Shown: positions 47,557 through 59,269, counted from the first letter of the stretch. The stretch: 64,000 bases of DNA from Trichosphaerium sp. ATCC 40318 (GCA_038496445.1 JALMLS010000322.1:1054001-1118000), one strand, 5' to 3'. Translations and numbers: made by a program. Notes: generated by a model not told the origin, from the letters alone.

Positions 47557-47773
47557 GAGCAAAAAGGCGTTAGTTGTCCTAGGTTAGTTACAAATATAAA
47601 AAAGTCAATTTTTGTCCTCACTGTAACCTGGTGACCGTGCATACAGCAACAAGAAACCAGTAGGTCAACGGCACCGCTACGGCCACACGCTTCTGTAGAA
47701 GCCGTTATCAACGGTTCGGGTTTTACAAAGGGAAGAATTTATTTACCATTACAACCAATTGGCGATAGACACA

Positions 47774-49099
47774 ATGCAGCACGAATTCGACCAGCGTTCA
47801 TTTCAACAACGCTGTTTAACAACTTTATTGCATGGAAGCGTCTTTGACGCGTTATTCAGTGCATCAGTGTCGATAAATGAGAGCTTAGAGGTATGTTACA
47901 GATACAAAACAAAAGTATTTGAAATACGATTTAACATAATAGGTTGTTCAAGACGCTGAAGGCAAACAACGCTGGTGTGGTAAAAATATTAGAGGTAGGG
48001 ATGGTGTTTTATCATATTTTGTAATCTCTCTCTTACACCAACGCAGATCAGATAGAAAACCATAATGAACACCAACTCATACTCCCTCCTCCGCCCACAG
48101 AAGTTCGCACGAGATCTAAAAGCGGTAAGGCCAAATTCCAGCTCTTTTAAGTTTTTTTTTAACTAAAACCCTGCACTAGACGCACTACGCTCAGCACCAA
48201 ATAGCTTAAAACTGATTTCTAGATATGATGCAGACCGTCGTCTACGTGCCAACACAGTGGACATTGGATCTCACAAAACGCTTCCAAAAGAGACTGCACC
48301 CTCGCCAAAGGATGCACTACTGAAGCCAGGCAAAAGATCGACATCAGCTCCACAAGTAAAGGGTGTAAGAAAGAAAAGAAGCGCAACACAGAGCTCAGGA
48401 GGTATATCAAGACAAGACAAGCCTCAAGCTCTCTCTACAACATTCTCGCTTTCTTCGCGCGTAATGAGCGTCAACAAGATATCTCCTGAAAGCTTCTCTA
48501 AGCGAAAGACATTCAAGCGTAGCTTGTCACAAGATCTATCAGCTCTTGGTAAGGTATTTTCTGCTAGAACCCCTAGAGGTAGACGAAGGACACATAGTAA
48601 AGCTGGATCCGTTGATATGAGCTCTGACAGACAATCACTAAAAGCGAAATCGCCAATGCTGTTGAAAAAGTCAAGAAGTCGTAGGGGGAGGTCGTCAAAG
48701 AATCGTAAAAAGGCGCTTACAGCGCGTCCTATAGAGGTTCCTTCGTTACAAGTTACAAAATCTAAAGTACCTGAGACGTCACGTAGTGTGACACCCTCTG
48801 ATCTGCCTAATATATCGAGGCAGTTGATTGAGACGTATAGTAAACTAAAGACTGAAAAGGTGCTTGTACAAAAGCACTTGAACACTTTTAAAGCTCAGTT
48901 TGAGCAAAAACATGGTCGTGCTCCGGCATCTTCTGCTGATAGGGAGCCTGTTAGTGTTCAATATGCAAGGTATAAGCAATTGAAACAGAGGCTTGGTAAG
49001 CTTGCTGATAGGTTAACAAAAGATGGGTTGTTGGTTGAAGCAGAAACAAGGTTTAAGCGACAAAAGTCACTTAATCGAATAAGCATGAAATCTGTCTAG
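47774..49099 (+). CDS. FAM13-domain protein
   Basis: Four exons: MQHEFDQRSFQQRCLTTLLH (47774-47890), VVQDAEGKQRWCGKNIR, DQIENHNEHQLILPPPP and a long last exon (from 48180). Junction phases agree. The middle is a disordered Ser/Lys/Arg-rich region (HSKAGSVDMSSDRQSLKAKS). The C-terminus (about 48830-49010) is the conserved FAM13 block: EKVLVQKHLNTFKAQFEQKH, then GRAPASSADREPVSVQYARY and KQLKQRLGKL. In animals this block sits in FAM13A/B, often with a RhoGAP domain; no RhoGAP is present here. Molecular role unknown, presumably cytoskeletal or Rho-linked by association. Stop TAG 49097-49099. Confidence 0.75.
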
Positions 49100-49478
49100 T
49101 TTATTATTACATCAAGCTGACTGGTAGTATACCATTTTTAAAAGCACAGCTATTGCTGCGTCTATGTAGGGGTTTTTTTTTACCTACATTATTGTACAGA
49201 CTGTATTTTGGATTCCAAATAAAATCCTAGACTAAAATCCAACTTAGTTTTTTTTTTTTGTTTTGTGTTAGTTGACTATGGAAGATAAGGCTTAGTTTTT
49301 TAACCATTTTTTTTTCTTTTATTTTAAAAAACATTGTTGCATTGGCTAATTACAAGTACATCCACAAGTATGTGGCTCTCAGTTGGATTTTCGAATGATA
49401 AAGACAGAGATCAATATCTTGATAACATCATCAAAATGTCATTTGTTGATTGCATGTTTAACAAAACGTTGTCTTATA
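49100..49478. other. Convergent intergenic spacer
   Basis: Between the FAM13-type stop and the TBC gene stop. T-rich runs at 49160, 49245 and 49310. No gene seen. Confidence 0.4.
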
Positions 49479-51025
49479 TCACTGCGTGCTGTCTGTGCGA
49501 AAGTGGCTAGGCGCATTTGTGAACATTTGCATCCACATGTATCCAGTAGATATCAACAATTGTACGTCATCATCTGACCATTTTTCAGTAGGCAAGTGTT
49601 GTAAAAATATCATTGTATCTTGGAAGTCTTTTTCTTGGATTTCTTTACTCCATTTATTCAACAAAGCAGCACAAACATATACCTAAACAAAAAACATACG
49701 TTAAAAAAAAACATCTACAGGGTTTTTTTTGGGTTTAGTAATGACGCACGTGGAGTTTTGGAAAATTCTCTCCTTCTGCCATATAAGTATCCCATAATCG
49801 AATAATCAATTGTAATGGCATTTCTCTCATGAGCAAGCAGTTCATCCATCGGAAAGCGAACTGTAAATATTTCAAATCGAATTCACCAAAATGAGCGTGA
49901 AGTGGTTCTATCATTAAACTAATAAGAACAAAAAAACCCAATAATAATATCTGCAATCAGTAACAAAAGAAAATAAGTTTGTTACATACCATCTATTCGC
50001 CTACAAATATCTTCCAACAAAATTGTCAATTTTTGAATACCAGGTTGCCCAACAGTGTAGTGGTCCTATTAGTTGTTATCGTTAGAGCATAGCCACGAAA
50101 GGTTAAATGTATAAAACTTGTGACATGAGTTACATACTTGTATGCCATCAATGAATCGCGTTAAACACCAGAATGCATCAGCCTCAACATCGTTTAAAAT
50201 CTGTTTATCAATACCCGTCAATGTAGTCAACTCGATAGCCGGACATTCACAATGAGGTTCCAGAAATACAATCAAAAAAGGAGTAACCTATTATGCAAAG
50301 AATATATAAGTAACAACTTGATGTAGATTGCGCTTAAACGAAAGCAAAAAAAGCCAAACGAAAAAACCACGTCATCGAAAAAAAAGGAAATTTTCAAATA
50401 ATAGTGACGTGACGTCTTCAATCAACTTTATACGTACGAGGTCGTTAATGCCTTGAACATATCCAGATGCTGGATGACGTAAAGCCCAGCAGTATAATAC
50501 ACGCTCTAAAAGACGACGCATAGTAGGATCTTGAAAAAGCTTTATATCTGGATGTGTTCTCTTGACATCAATATGGATTTGTCTAAAAGATTTTTCTTCA
50601 CCATCAGATCTCGCATTATTCGATTCAAAGTTTCTTTCAACCATATTCCTATACTCCTGCCTCTTACGTTCTAGAGTCTTCTCACGTCTACCTTTATTAG
50701 CAGGAAGATACCCAAGAAGTAACTTCCAAACATCACCACGATGTTCTTTCGGTAGACCGTTCCAACCAAGTTTTTTAAGCTGTTTTACATCAAGAGTGTT
50801 CTGGGAAATCAATATATCGAATTTGCGGTTAAACAACTCCTCATGAGATTGGACACGTGGAATGCTTTTCTCTTGTTTGTTATTACTCGTTGGTGTTGTG
50901 ATAACATTGCCCATGGATTTACGGCGGTCAGCTTGGCCAGATGTACGGCGACTACTGAAAGACGAGCTTTCAGAAGAGGCAGAAAGCCTATCAAAGCCGT
51001 CAGGTTGATTTTTTGTCGAGTACAA
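49479..51025 (-). CDS. TBC1D22-type Rab GTPase-activating protein
   Basis: TBC-domain GAP that speeds GTP hydrolysis on a Rab GTPase, probably at the Golgi as for TBC1D22 proteins. Order: Ser-rich N-terminus (DRLSASSESSSFSSRRTSG), then HRGDVWKLLLGYLPANKGRR, RQIHIDVKRTHPDIKLFQDP (Arg finger of the IxxDxxR motif; here V-K-R), HPASGYVQGINDL (Gln finger, YVQG), VEADAFWCLTRFIDGIQ, DHYTVGQPGIQKL, DLKYLQFAFRWMNCLLMREM, IIRLWDTYMAEGENFPKLHV and a tail ending ISTGYMWMQMFTNAPSHFRT. Block order and wording match TBC1D22A/B over the full domain. Stop 49479. The N-terminal exon is unresolved: an ATG at 51209 (MEPQMKTK) or nearby could be joined, but phase did not close by hand. Seven or so exons. Confidence 0.85.
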
Positions 51026-51343
51026 GGAAGATTTGTTTCATTTTCAAAAAAAAACGCTGTCGTTTTACAGAAAAAAAAAGTAGAGGTTTTGAGGTGTATG
51101 GTTGGTGTGGTGTTATTGGTTTGAGGCGTTTAGAAGGGTTGAAAAGAGAAATTGAGGTTATCAAGTATTGTTGTCGTGAGCTACCTTTTGTTTTCATCTG
51201 TGGTTCCATTAGATGTTGTTTTTGATGCGCTAATGACGTTAGTAATAAAGTACTTTATTATATTGTAAAATAGACTTGGAATACGTTATGTTGGTTATAG
51301 CGTTGCTCGTTGAAGCTGCTCTTATCTTGCTAGATGAACACAG
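51026..51343. other. Upstream region of the TBC gene
   Basis: Probably contains the missing first exon or 5-prime UTR of the TBC1D22-type gene (ATG candidates at about 51209 and 51044 on the minus strand). Nothing else supported. Confidence 0.35.
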
Positions 51344-51619
51344 TTAGGTTGATGAATTCAACATTCTCGCGTCAAACCTGCGGGGCGTTGTTGTTATAGG
51401 TGGGTACGTTGCTCCTCTGACTTGTTTCACTGTACCAGGTACTGCTTTTTTACTGCTGTTGTAGCGAGCCCATTGATCTTCGAATCTCTCTACAGAATCT
51501 CTGCGTTCTAGGTCATTAAATGCAGCCACAGGCACCGTTTTCTCTTGAGCCAACCCAAGCCTGCCAAAAATCGACGAGAATAGGCCAGGTTGAGTGTCTT
51601 GAAGGTTGCCGGCACTCAT
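51344..51619 (-). CDS. Hypothetical 91-residue protein
   Basis: Single open exon starting MSAGNLQDTQPGLFSSIFGR and ending PRRFDARMLNSST. It has a polar, slightly amphipathic middle (NDLERRDSVERFEDQWARYN) and no signal peptide or membrane segment. It is divergent from the malonyltransferase gene (ATG 51710) with only about 90 bp between the two starts. No family recognised. Codon-like composition and absence of low complexity make it plausible. Confidence 0.45.
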   Translation of the reverse strand: MSAGNLQDTQPGLFSSIFGRLGLAQEKTVPVAAFNDLERRDSVERFEDQWARYNSSKKAVPGTVKQVRGATYPPITTTPRRFDARMLNSST

Positions 51620-51709
51620 TGTCAAAGAGGGTGACAACACAACAAACTAGCGTGAGCTGTGAGGTTCTGTGAAAGTCAACGATAGAAAGATCACTGTAGC
51701 GAACAACAC

Positions 51710-53187
51710 ATGCTTTGTCGTGTTTCATACAGATGCATATATCCAAAAACAGCTAAATCTCGCGTCTGTGGGAGGAAGCAATACTGTACAAGCACTAACG
51801 GTATGATTTTAGTGTTTAGCGCATGCTCTAATGGTTTAGGACCTTCTTTGAGCGTTTTATGCCCAGGACAAGGCAGTCAGTACGTAGGAAAGTTGTTCAA
51901 CGCTGTAAATCGGTTAAAGTGCTTATTCGCGATTAGGTATGGGTAAAGACATTGTAGGTACGCGACGTTGTTGGAATTACACTCCCTGAAGGATCTTTTG
52001 AATTTACTGATGTCAGATAACATACCATCGCTGAAAAGCCTGATGGATATTGGATCTGAAGCGATAGGCGATGATTTGGCGTCAATAATGTGGAATGGAC
52101 CTCAAGCAACGCTTAATCTGACTGTCAATGCCCAACCAGCAATTATAATGCATGCTGCACTTGTACATGGCGCCTTGAAGGCTATGGGCGTAGATCTAAT
52201 GGCGTCTGCATCGATGGCAGGTCAAGATTTTAAGCGATTTCTTTACTAACGGACTTGACAGACAGCAGGTCACTCAGTCGGTGAATACGCCTCTGCATAT
52301 ATCTCTGGTGCTATAGATCTAGATGTTGTTATGGGTATTGCCCAGTTTCGTGGAGAGGTGATGCAAAAATGCGTTGGTGACGAAGGAGCCAGGTATTTGT
52401 TTTTTTTATTTTTTTCCAAAATGACTGAAACTTGTTGAAATGCTGACATTGATGAGGATGGTAGCACTCATGGGATGCGATAGAAATCGCGCTGATGAAA
52501 TTCTAAAGGAGTATAACGATACTTGCGGGGATTTAAAGCATCAACCACTGGGTATTGGGAGCATCAATGCGCCCAAACAAGTCGTGTTTAGTGGTGCATC
52601 AAAACCTGTTGAATATGTCATACAGCTCGCCAAAAAGCGACGTATACGCTCAATAGAGCTACAAGTATCAGCAGGTAAACCAATATACATATTCATCGTA
52701 CATGTACAAATACTGATGAGAGTCATACTTCAGCTTTCCACTCTCCTCAGATGACAAAAGCTCGTTCTCAAATTGAAAGTCGCCTTTCTTCTGCTCCGTT
52801 TAGGAAGCCTTGTATACCCATATACACCAATTATGATGGCTCTCCAGTGACGACTTCGGATGAAATCAAGACTGCTTTAATTAATCAGACAGATAATACA
52901 GTACAATGGAGCACGTGCATAGCTAACATGTACGCTGAACAATTGTCAGTTTCGTGTCACTTTTTTTTGATGTTTTCGTTTAAGGCACGAAGCAGGAGCT
53001 CAGAAGTTTGTTGCCATTGGCCCAGCCAAAGGCGTCATTGGACAGCTTCAACAGAATTTAAAGTCAATTGACAAATCCAATTTCACGTGCGTACATAAAC
53101 GGCTAAACGGCTTTGTTAAACCTATCTTTTAGACTTCTAGCAACATGGGAACACATTAAGCAATACGTTGAAACCAATAAAGACTAA
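51710..53187 (+). CDS. Malonyl-CoA:ACP transacylase, mitochondrial type
   Basis: FabD/MCAT enzyme that loads malonyl groups onto acyl carrier protein for mitochondrial type II fatty-acid synthesis. The N-terminus (MLCRVSYRCIYPKTAKSRVC) is basic and acid-free, fitting a mitochondrial presequence. Motifs: LCPGQGSQYVG (oxyanion Gln), HSVGEYASAYISGAIDL (nucleophile Ser in GHSxGE, preceded by MAG across an intron), INAPKQVVFSGA, PFHSPLLRMTKARSQIE (catalytic His), and QKFVAIGPAKGVIGQL. About eight exons, the last LLATWEHIKQYVETNKD, stop TAA 53185-53187. The junction after QYVG (about 51900-51940) did not close in phase by hand. CPGQGSQ-to-GIGPAKG coverage is full length for the family. Confidence 0.85.
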
Positions 53188-53489
53188 GTGAGGTATCATA
53201 ACCATTGGTGTTTGCCCTGCAAACCAGACAAAAGAGGAATGTCTCTGTTGTCACTGTATCAATAAACAAAATCAATACTAAAAAATTCTGGCAATGATGT
53301 TTCACGTGGTTTTATAGCAGATTCCTCGTGTTATTTAGTGCAATATCCAACTGTTGCATTTTTCTATTGCGGCCTCGGTTTTTCTGTCCTCTCGGCCTCG
53401 GTAGCTTTCGAAAAACAAATCGAAGAACATCGTTGACTGGAAAATGTGACGTTGATAATTATCGATTGATAATACTCAACTGCAACAAC
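53188..53489. other. Promoter-sized spacer with duplicated GC-rich word
   Basis: Contains CGGCCTCGGT twice, at 53370-53379 and 53393-53402, in an otherwise AT-rich stretch about 90-120 bp upstream of the SH3BGRL-type ATG. A paired transcription-factor site is plausible. No gene seen. Confidence 0.45.
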
Positions 53490-53976
53490 ATGGCCGATAA
53501 ACAAGTAATCTTTTACGTTAGCTCTGCTACTGGCTTCGCCCAGGTACTGGTTTTAAGGTTGTAAAGTTGTTTTTAACCAAAAGTACTAGACAAAGAAGGA
53601 TATCGCCACTATTAAGCAACTCTTTGATGCCCACAAGATCAAATACGAGGTACGCCCAAAGAAGGCAACTGTTTTTTTTTTGCAACTCCGCAAACACCCT
53701 GACGCAATAATTTCTAACCCATAAAATTAAGACTGTAGACTGTGCTCAAGAGCAAGAACGCAGAGAAAAGATGGCTTCTCTCTCTGGTAAAAAAGTTCTC
53801 CCACAAGTGTTCGTTGGAGACAAATTCATCGGCGTAAGCACTCTACCTCATTTTCTTGCACCTTTTTATTTTTTTGTTGTACGGTTTGCAAGTGAATAAT
53901 GCTAATACTGAAATAGGGTAAAGACGAGATTGTTGAAATCAACGAGGACGGTCGTATGAAGGAAGTTTTCGCTTAA
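53490..53976 (+). CDS. SH3BGRL-like thioredoxin-fold protein
   Basis: Small glutaredoxin-fold protein of the SH3BGR family, which lacks the redox CxxC and binds partners rather than reducing disulfides. Exons join to MADKQVIFYVSSATGFAQ, KDIATIKQLFDAHKIKYE, TVDCAQEQERREKMASLSG with KKVLPQVFVGDKFIG, and KDEIVEINEDGRMKEVFA. The blocks VIFYVSS, LFDAHKIKYE, LPQVF and G-DE-EINEDG are diagnostic. Four exons, introns 45-100 nt, stop TAA 53974-53976. Cytosolic by lack of targeting signal. Confidence 0.9.
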
Positions 53977-54455
53977 GTAGCTAAAATACGCTTTTGTTAA
54001 ATAAAACGAACTCATACAAGTTGTGCGCTCACGTCATGTCAAGTTTATTCTTTTTTGGAAGGTAAAGCGAGCGAGGTGTTCTTTTTGTAGTGTACAGCAA
54101 TAGTACATGCGCGAATCTCGGCGACTATCATCTTGTTGTACTTTATTAGCCATAGGCGGTGCTGTAGCAGTATTTGCACAACTTCTTATTAAAAGTATCA
54201 CAAACCCGATTTGGAAGTGATGGGTTGTGTCATTGTCACGCTTAATGTTGCGTAGCTAGTGCTTTAAGTATACATAACGTTACCAAACAAGGTGCAGTAC
54301 AGCGCTTTTCATCATTCTTCAATCTATACAAGGCACGTGCCTAAAGTAGAATTTTTTGATACATAGAACGCCAATAGCAGCGCGAGCGCATGTTGGCACA
54401 TAAACACAGTTTTTAGAGTAGGTATTTATCTACATTACAAGGAGTATTGCGTCGC
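53977..54455. other. Spacer with possible tiny membrane peptide
   Basis: A plus-strand ATG near 54107 opens 37 codons with a hydrophobic core (LLAIGGAVAVFAQLLIK). It resembles small inner-membrane subunits in general layout but has no recognisable family. An upstream ATG (MSSLFFFG, about 54036) before a GTAAAG donor may be its first exon. Weak candidate. Confidence 0.25.
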
Positions 54456-54968
54456 TTAGTTTTTGTTTCTAGTGAACAGTTTATCAGTTACAGAGCTCAA
54501 AACACCACCTACAATTTCTGTCGTTACAAATGGAGTGTGTGCGGCAACGTATTCGGAAGAGATATCAATTTGTGCCCAACCGAGTTCTACAAGGGTTTGT
54601 ATGCTTGTTCCATATACTGTACGCGTGATGCCAGCCCATGATTGTGCCGATTGACACATACTGCATGATTCTGCTGTTGTGTATAGTGTAGACGTGTGCC
54701 ATGGCATATCAGCTCCATACATTGAAGAACAGTTCCGTATTGCTTCTATTTCTCCATGTGACGTTGGATCTAAGCTGTGAGGGTTTAATCCTGTGCACAA
54801 GATATCATTAGTGGCTCTGTTTACAATGAGCGCTGCAAAAGGCGCTTTGGGCGATTGTTTCGCGAGTTCAATGGCTATTTTCATGTAGTACTCATCGTGT
54901 ATGTGCTCTGGCGAAGCAAACACAGATCCACTAACCAGGGCCATGAACAGCAGCAACATCCTTGACAT
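54456..54968 (-). CDS. Secreted CDA-family (guanine/nucleoside) deaminase
   Basis: Zinc-dependent deaminase of the cytidine-deaminase-like superfamily. Motif 1 is SHGEIEAIRNCS (His ligand and proton-shuttle Glu), motif 2 is AESCSMCQSAQSWAG (two Cys ligands in place of the usual PCxxC). The pattern FAALIV and SMC--A--WAGI--TVYG is closest to guanine deaminase/tRNA-adenosine-deaminase relatives. The N-terminus from ATG 54968 is MSRMLLLFMALVSGSVFA, a clean signal peptide with an ASP-like cleavage region; an in-frame upstream ATG at 55091 would add 41 residues and hide it. Intronless, stop 54456. Secretion or lumenal targeting is unusual for this family in eukaryotes and suggests extracellular nucleobase salvage. 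Confidence 0.75.
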   Translation of the reverse strand: MSRMLLLFMALVSGSVFASPEHIHDEYYMKIAIELAKQSPKAPFAALIVNRATNDILCTGLNPHSLDPTSHGEIEAIRNCSSMYGADMPWHTSTLYTTAESCSMCQSAQSWAGITRTVYGTSIQTLVELGWAQIDISSEYVAAHTPFVTTEIVGGVLSSVTDKLFTRNKN

Positions 54969-55251
54969 TGGTAGTAAGTAGTTGACTAAAGGAGAAAAAT
55001 GCAAATAAATGCAAGACAACCCAATCACGTGTTCGAAGCGTGCAATGCACGTGATGATACCGATTCGCACGTTCCCTCTATCACCTTTCATGAAGCTGAC
55101 GACATAGTCGCTTATTAAACCAGTTGGCCTAACTTTTTAGAAGCACGTGCTACTAAAGAGCAGTGACTGTTATTTAACGCACTTTACACTGTGTGCTTTA
55201 GCAATCATTTATTTATTCGATATTTTTACACTGTGACTGAATTACAGTTCA

Positions 55252-55269
55252 ATCAGCCATAAGGCTGAT
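55252..55269. repeat. 7-bp stem hairpin downstream of RhoGEF gene
   Basis: ATCAGCC, ATAA, GGCTGAT: perfect 7-bp stem with a 4-nt loop, about 40 bp past the stop of the minus-strand DH-PH-C2 gene. Possibly a 3-prime-end structure. Confidence 0.55.
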
Positions 55270-55306
55270 CTTTATATGATAGTACAAGGTGATGACTTTT
55301 GGTTTG

Positions 55307-57803
55307 TTAACAACATATTGTTAGCCCTACCAAGATTTGAGAGAACTCATTGTTTTGCTTTTCTAGATTGAGCCACGTAAGGTGTTCAACATTGTAGTAC
55401 AGAGACTTTAAGGCAGCTACAGCAGTGCCTACAACACTATGTGACGTCCCATGCTTTGAAGTAACGCACAAAGTGGTTGTATATTGATTGTCTAGTGGCA
55501 TTACAAGCTGCTCATTCCATTCTAAACCCACAAGTTAAAATTTATGTATTACTGGAAACCAACGCATACCTGTGCTCAGCCTTGATCCATTTACGATGTT
55601 TGTTGTCTTTTTCGGGTTTGAGTCACTTCCATCCAGTGTAAACTCAAAATACAAAGGAGGGCACTCAGCTATTATAAAGTAAGCATTGGCCCTGTAGAAT
55701 TTGAGTTCAAGCGTACAATACAAACATGACACAAGGTTCTTTCCACCAAGTACTCTTATCTTCAGCTTTGTCTGCTCAGTAGGCCCCTGTTGACGCTTTG
55801 GTGCTCGTAGACTGAGAGCTGCTAAGCATCTACCTAAGTCCGCACACCATTCTGCTTTAATATCATCTGAATCCGCGATAAATAGATAGACTACATTCTC
55901 AACACTTTTGAGAAGTTGAAATCCATTCGCTGAACAAAAAAAGTAAGACACCTTTTGGAGACTTCGTATCGCTGTTGTTTTGTACCATGTTTTTGTGGAT
56001 TGACATCCAATTTCGCGCCTTGTAGAGCAATATGATATTCATAATAGCGTCGCCTGTAGAATTTTTGTAAATAACAAAGGCGGCAAAGAAGCTGGCAAAA
56101 GCCTCTGAGAAAACTGTCTTGTCGTACGATTTTTTTCTTTTGACAATGATTATCACGTCATTGCATAGTATCGCCAACACCTTTTTTGGAGCTGTATTAG
56201 AACCATCCCTTATTGTTACTAGCATCTCAGTCTCGTTAATAAAATAACGTTCATCATTAACCAGTTCCTAAATTAAACAATGAGATGGATGTGGTGAAAA
56301 ACAAGGAGCAAAAGAGGGCATACAAAGTCAGAAGGTAACCCAATTATCTTCATCTCTTTCAACCTAGCTCTTAAATATGCAAGTTCATGTTGTGTGAACA
56401 TGTTATTTTCTTGTCGCTACAATGAGATATCAGATAGCTGCACGCACATTAATGACATACTGTAATTTCTTCCAAACTGGCCATCAGAGGAGGAATGTCT
56501 CTACTTGTCTGGTCTAGCTCCTGTGCAAGGTTCTAGCAAACAAAAAAAATTAAGAAGTGCAATTCCTTCAGATTTAGGTTACCTCTAGGACTAGCTTATA
56601 CCAAGGAAGTCTTTTGAAAGGAAGGTCTAATAGTTGTTCTAATTTTAAAGTACATTGAGACTCTCGCCTGCATTTCTACAAGAACGTGAGTGATGACAGT
56701 TTAGTCTTTTTTTTTTGTATAATTCTGACCTTTAGAAATGCCGAAGTCTTGGATCCTTTATTCCACTGCCGTATAAGTTTCATTCGTTGTTGCCTTTTAG
56801 AATAGAAGCAAGACATTGGGCTCAGTAAAGCCACCTAAAATTTTATGTCACGTGTCTGTGTAAAGGAAGAATCTGGATAAAAGGAAGGCTGTTGTGTGCG
56901 TACTAGCTCGGTGGAGAAAACTTTGCCAATAACAAACTGTTTCTCTTCCATAGCAGTGTTAAAATGTCTCATCACCTTATGTGACGTTTGGAGATATTTT
57001 TTAAACTACAGAAAGGGGGTCAGGAGTCGGAGCGTTTTAAAAGAGAAACCATATTGGGATGTGGATTCCAAAAACGGTAAAAAACAAAAGAAAAAAAAGG
57101 CTTACATCTAACGGGTCAAAAACAACGTTTACTTCGCTTTGATTAAAGAACCTTGATTCCGATATAGGACCAAGATAATACTAGAAGTTAATGTTAAAAA
57201 CAATACTGTTATTGAAACCACATGCCTTTTTTATGACCTCTATAGTCTGTAGATATTCCGCCTCTAATACCGTAGCGTGAGTGGTGATTATTGGTTCTGT
57301 TAAACTTGTACCCGAAAAGATTAACGAATGTAACGCCTCAACTTGCAAATTCTAAGACTGTTAACATAATAATAAGATATTGGAATGGTATTACCCGCTC
57401 AAATAGTGCGCTGAGGTATTTGCGAAGGTAGTTCAATTCGCTTAGCAAATACTTCGTTATGTTTGCTGGTAGCTTCTGGTAGGAGCAAAGTGCTTGCGTG
57501 TTATAACTGTACAACGCATCTAAATCTTTGACAAGTGCTCTGGCGTCTGCTTCCAGTGTATGGCCTCGTGTTAATCGTAGTATTGCCGATCTACCTTTGT
57601 CAAGGCGTCTACCGTAATGTAAGAATAAATTGAGTGTTGGGTACAAAAACAAACCTAAACGAGTTTTTGTATTCCTGTAGATGCGACGAACCGTCTTTAA
57701 TACGTGTAGGATAATAAATGGAGGTATTGATAACCTCACACAAACTGCTGTACACAGTTGCGCAAGCCACCTTTAGCTCTTGCATAGCGACTTCCCCTAG
57801 CAT
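55307..57803 (-). CDS. DH-PH-C2 Rho guanine-nucleotide exchange factor
   Basis: Predicted RhoGEF that loads GTP onto a Rho-family GTPase at membranes. It starts MLGEVAMQELKVACATVYSS at 57803, followed by helical N-terminal exons (ILRLTRGHTLEADARALVKD; LLSELNYLRKYLSALFER). The DH core shows ATVLEAEYLQTIEVIKK, FKKYLQTSHKVMRHFN, then LEQLLDLPFKRLPWYKLVLE (the L-L-x-P-x-Q-R-x-x-x-Y helix) and LAQELDQTSRDIPPLMASLE. A PH domain follows: NDERYFINETEMLVTI, KKVLAILCNDVIIIVKRKKS and ADSDDIKAEWCADLGRCLAA. The C-terminus is C2-like (TKLKIRVLGGKNLVS; GLEWNEQLVMPLDN; EHLTWLNLEKQN). About a dozen exons, stop 55307. The Ca-binding aspartates of C2 are not obvious, so the C2 may be Ca-independent. Confidence 0.72.
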
Positions 57804-57907
57804 GTCTTTTTATACTTATTCGCTTTGTAATACGCATGTCAAGCGTTTTCTAAAGCTGTACATTTTTGCTTACTTTACCGCCAAGTTATAGATAAAGCAC
57901 TAAAACA

Positions 57908-59026
57908 ATGTCCAAGCCATGTGTGTTTGTATTGGTACCGTTCAAAATACCGACTAAGGACTTTGTACTTCAAGTAGCTGAGTATGCGCTTGAAACCAAA
58001 TCTTATGTTGTATTTGGCTTCGAAAGTGCAGATAAATCGTTCTCAGTACGTTGTAGCATGTTGCGTTGAATAACGTTCAACAAAGGAGGTTATGTTTTTG
58101 ATACAGAAGATATACGGAGCATTCACGTCGTTAATTGTATCTCACTCAATGATTATTGATGTTATTGTGACATTCCCAAGCAAAACTGGTTGTGAAGCTC
58201 AATTTGAGCGCTACGACAAGATATTATACCCTAGAGAGTTGAGTGGTACGAAAACGAAGTCATTTGCATTGATTACTAACCCATCAGAGGCAAAGATTTT
58301 ACAAGCCCTTCCACAAAACAAAAAGTACGCAATTCTATCCAAGGAGTACTCATCTGAAGAAATGCCACAACAACGTACGTACTCAAGTACTCCAGTGCTC
58401 ATTGCAGCCTGTTTTAACCACAAATTGCAGCGAACAAACTAGTCACAAAGTATACTTGTGGCTGCTTAGGAGGCACATTTGACCGTCTACATGGTGGGCA
58501 CAGGACGCTCCTATCAGCTGGGGCATTACTTTGCACAGAACGGCTAATTATTGGTAAGTTATTCACGTTCTCTCAAATGGTTTTATTCCGGGTTTCTCAT
58601 AATTTTTAAAGGATTGGCAGATGGTCCGTTACTTGCAAAGAAGTCTAACAAGGAATATCTTCAACCGTTTGCAGAGCGTAAAGCTAACGTTATCCGGTTC
58701 TTGACATGTGTCAATCCAGCGCTGAAAGTAGATGTTATACAGCTCTTGGATGTTGGTGGTCCTGCTCTGGTCGAACCCAATCTTGATGTTATAATCGTAC
58801 GTCACTAGCTACAATGCATGCTTTGTGAGATAATGTAATGGTTTGTTAGTGTTCACCTGAGACAATGTCTGGTTGCAACAAGATTAACGACATTCGAGAA
58901 CAGAAAAAGTTGAAGCCACTTGCTATTTATGGTATTGAGTACATAGCAACAGATGGCACCAACAATGAAGCCAATCGTGTGAGTTCTACAAAGCTTAGAA
59001 AGATTGCTAGTGGAGGAACAGTGTAA
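57908..59026 (+). CDS. Pantetheine-phosphate adenylyltransferase (eukaryotic type)
   Basis: Fourth step of coenzyme A synthesis: 4-phosphopantetheine plus ATP to dephospho-CoA. It starts [20 protein letters not shown] (57908), with an N-terminal region of about 150 residues as in the N-terminus of human COASY ([20 protein letters not shown]). The catalytic domain begins [20 protein letters not shown] (nucleotide-binding GTFDRLHxGH), then [63 protein letters not shown] and [12 protein letters not shown] (the S-STxLR motif). Stop TAA 59024-59026. There is no dephospho-CoA kinase domain, so unlike human COASY it is monofunctional, as in yeast Cab4. About six exons. Confidence 0.9.
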
Positions 59027-59269
59027 ACGTAAATTAAAAACCTTCCTTCTTTTTAAATTCAATTTAAGCGCTGGGTGTGTTGAGTACGCTCATGACTACG
59101 CCTTTCACTCCATATAAGTCATGACAGCTGACGTTTTGAGACCTTTGTTGACAGTTTTCAGTCGGCGTTTTATTGCAGCGTTTCGTGTGTAGGTTGCACC
59201 AAGGAAATGTGAAGGAGTAAAAAACCGCGAGTCAGTTGTTAATTATCATAAGTACACCTAAACAGTCCC

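Noticed and set aside
48424-48885. Minus-strand ORF of 153 residues opposite the FAM13-type gene
   Set aside because: It lies fully inside the well-supported plus-strand last exon and has no conserved motif; antisense shadow.
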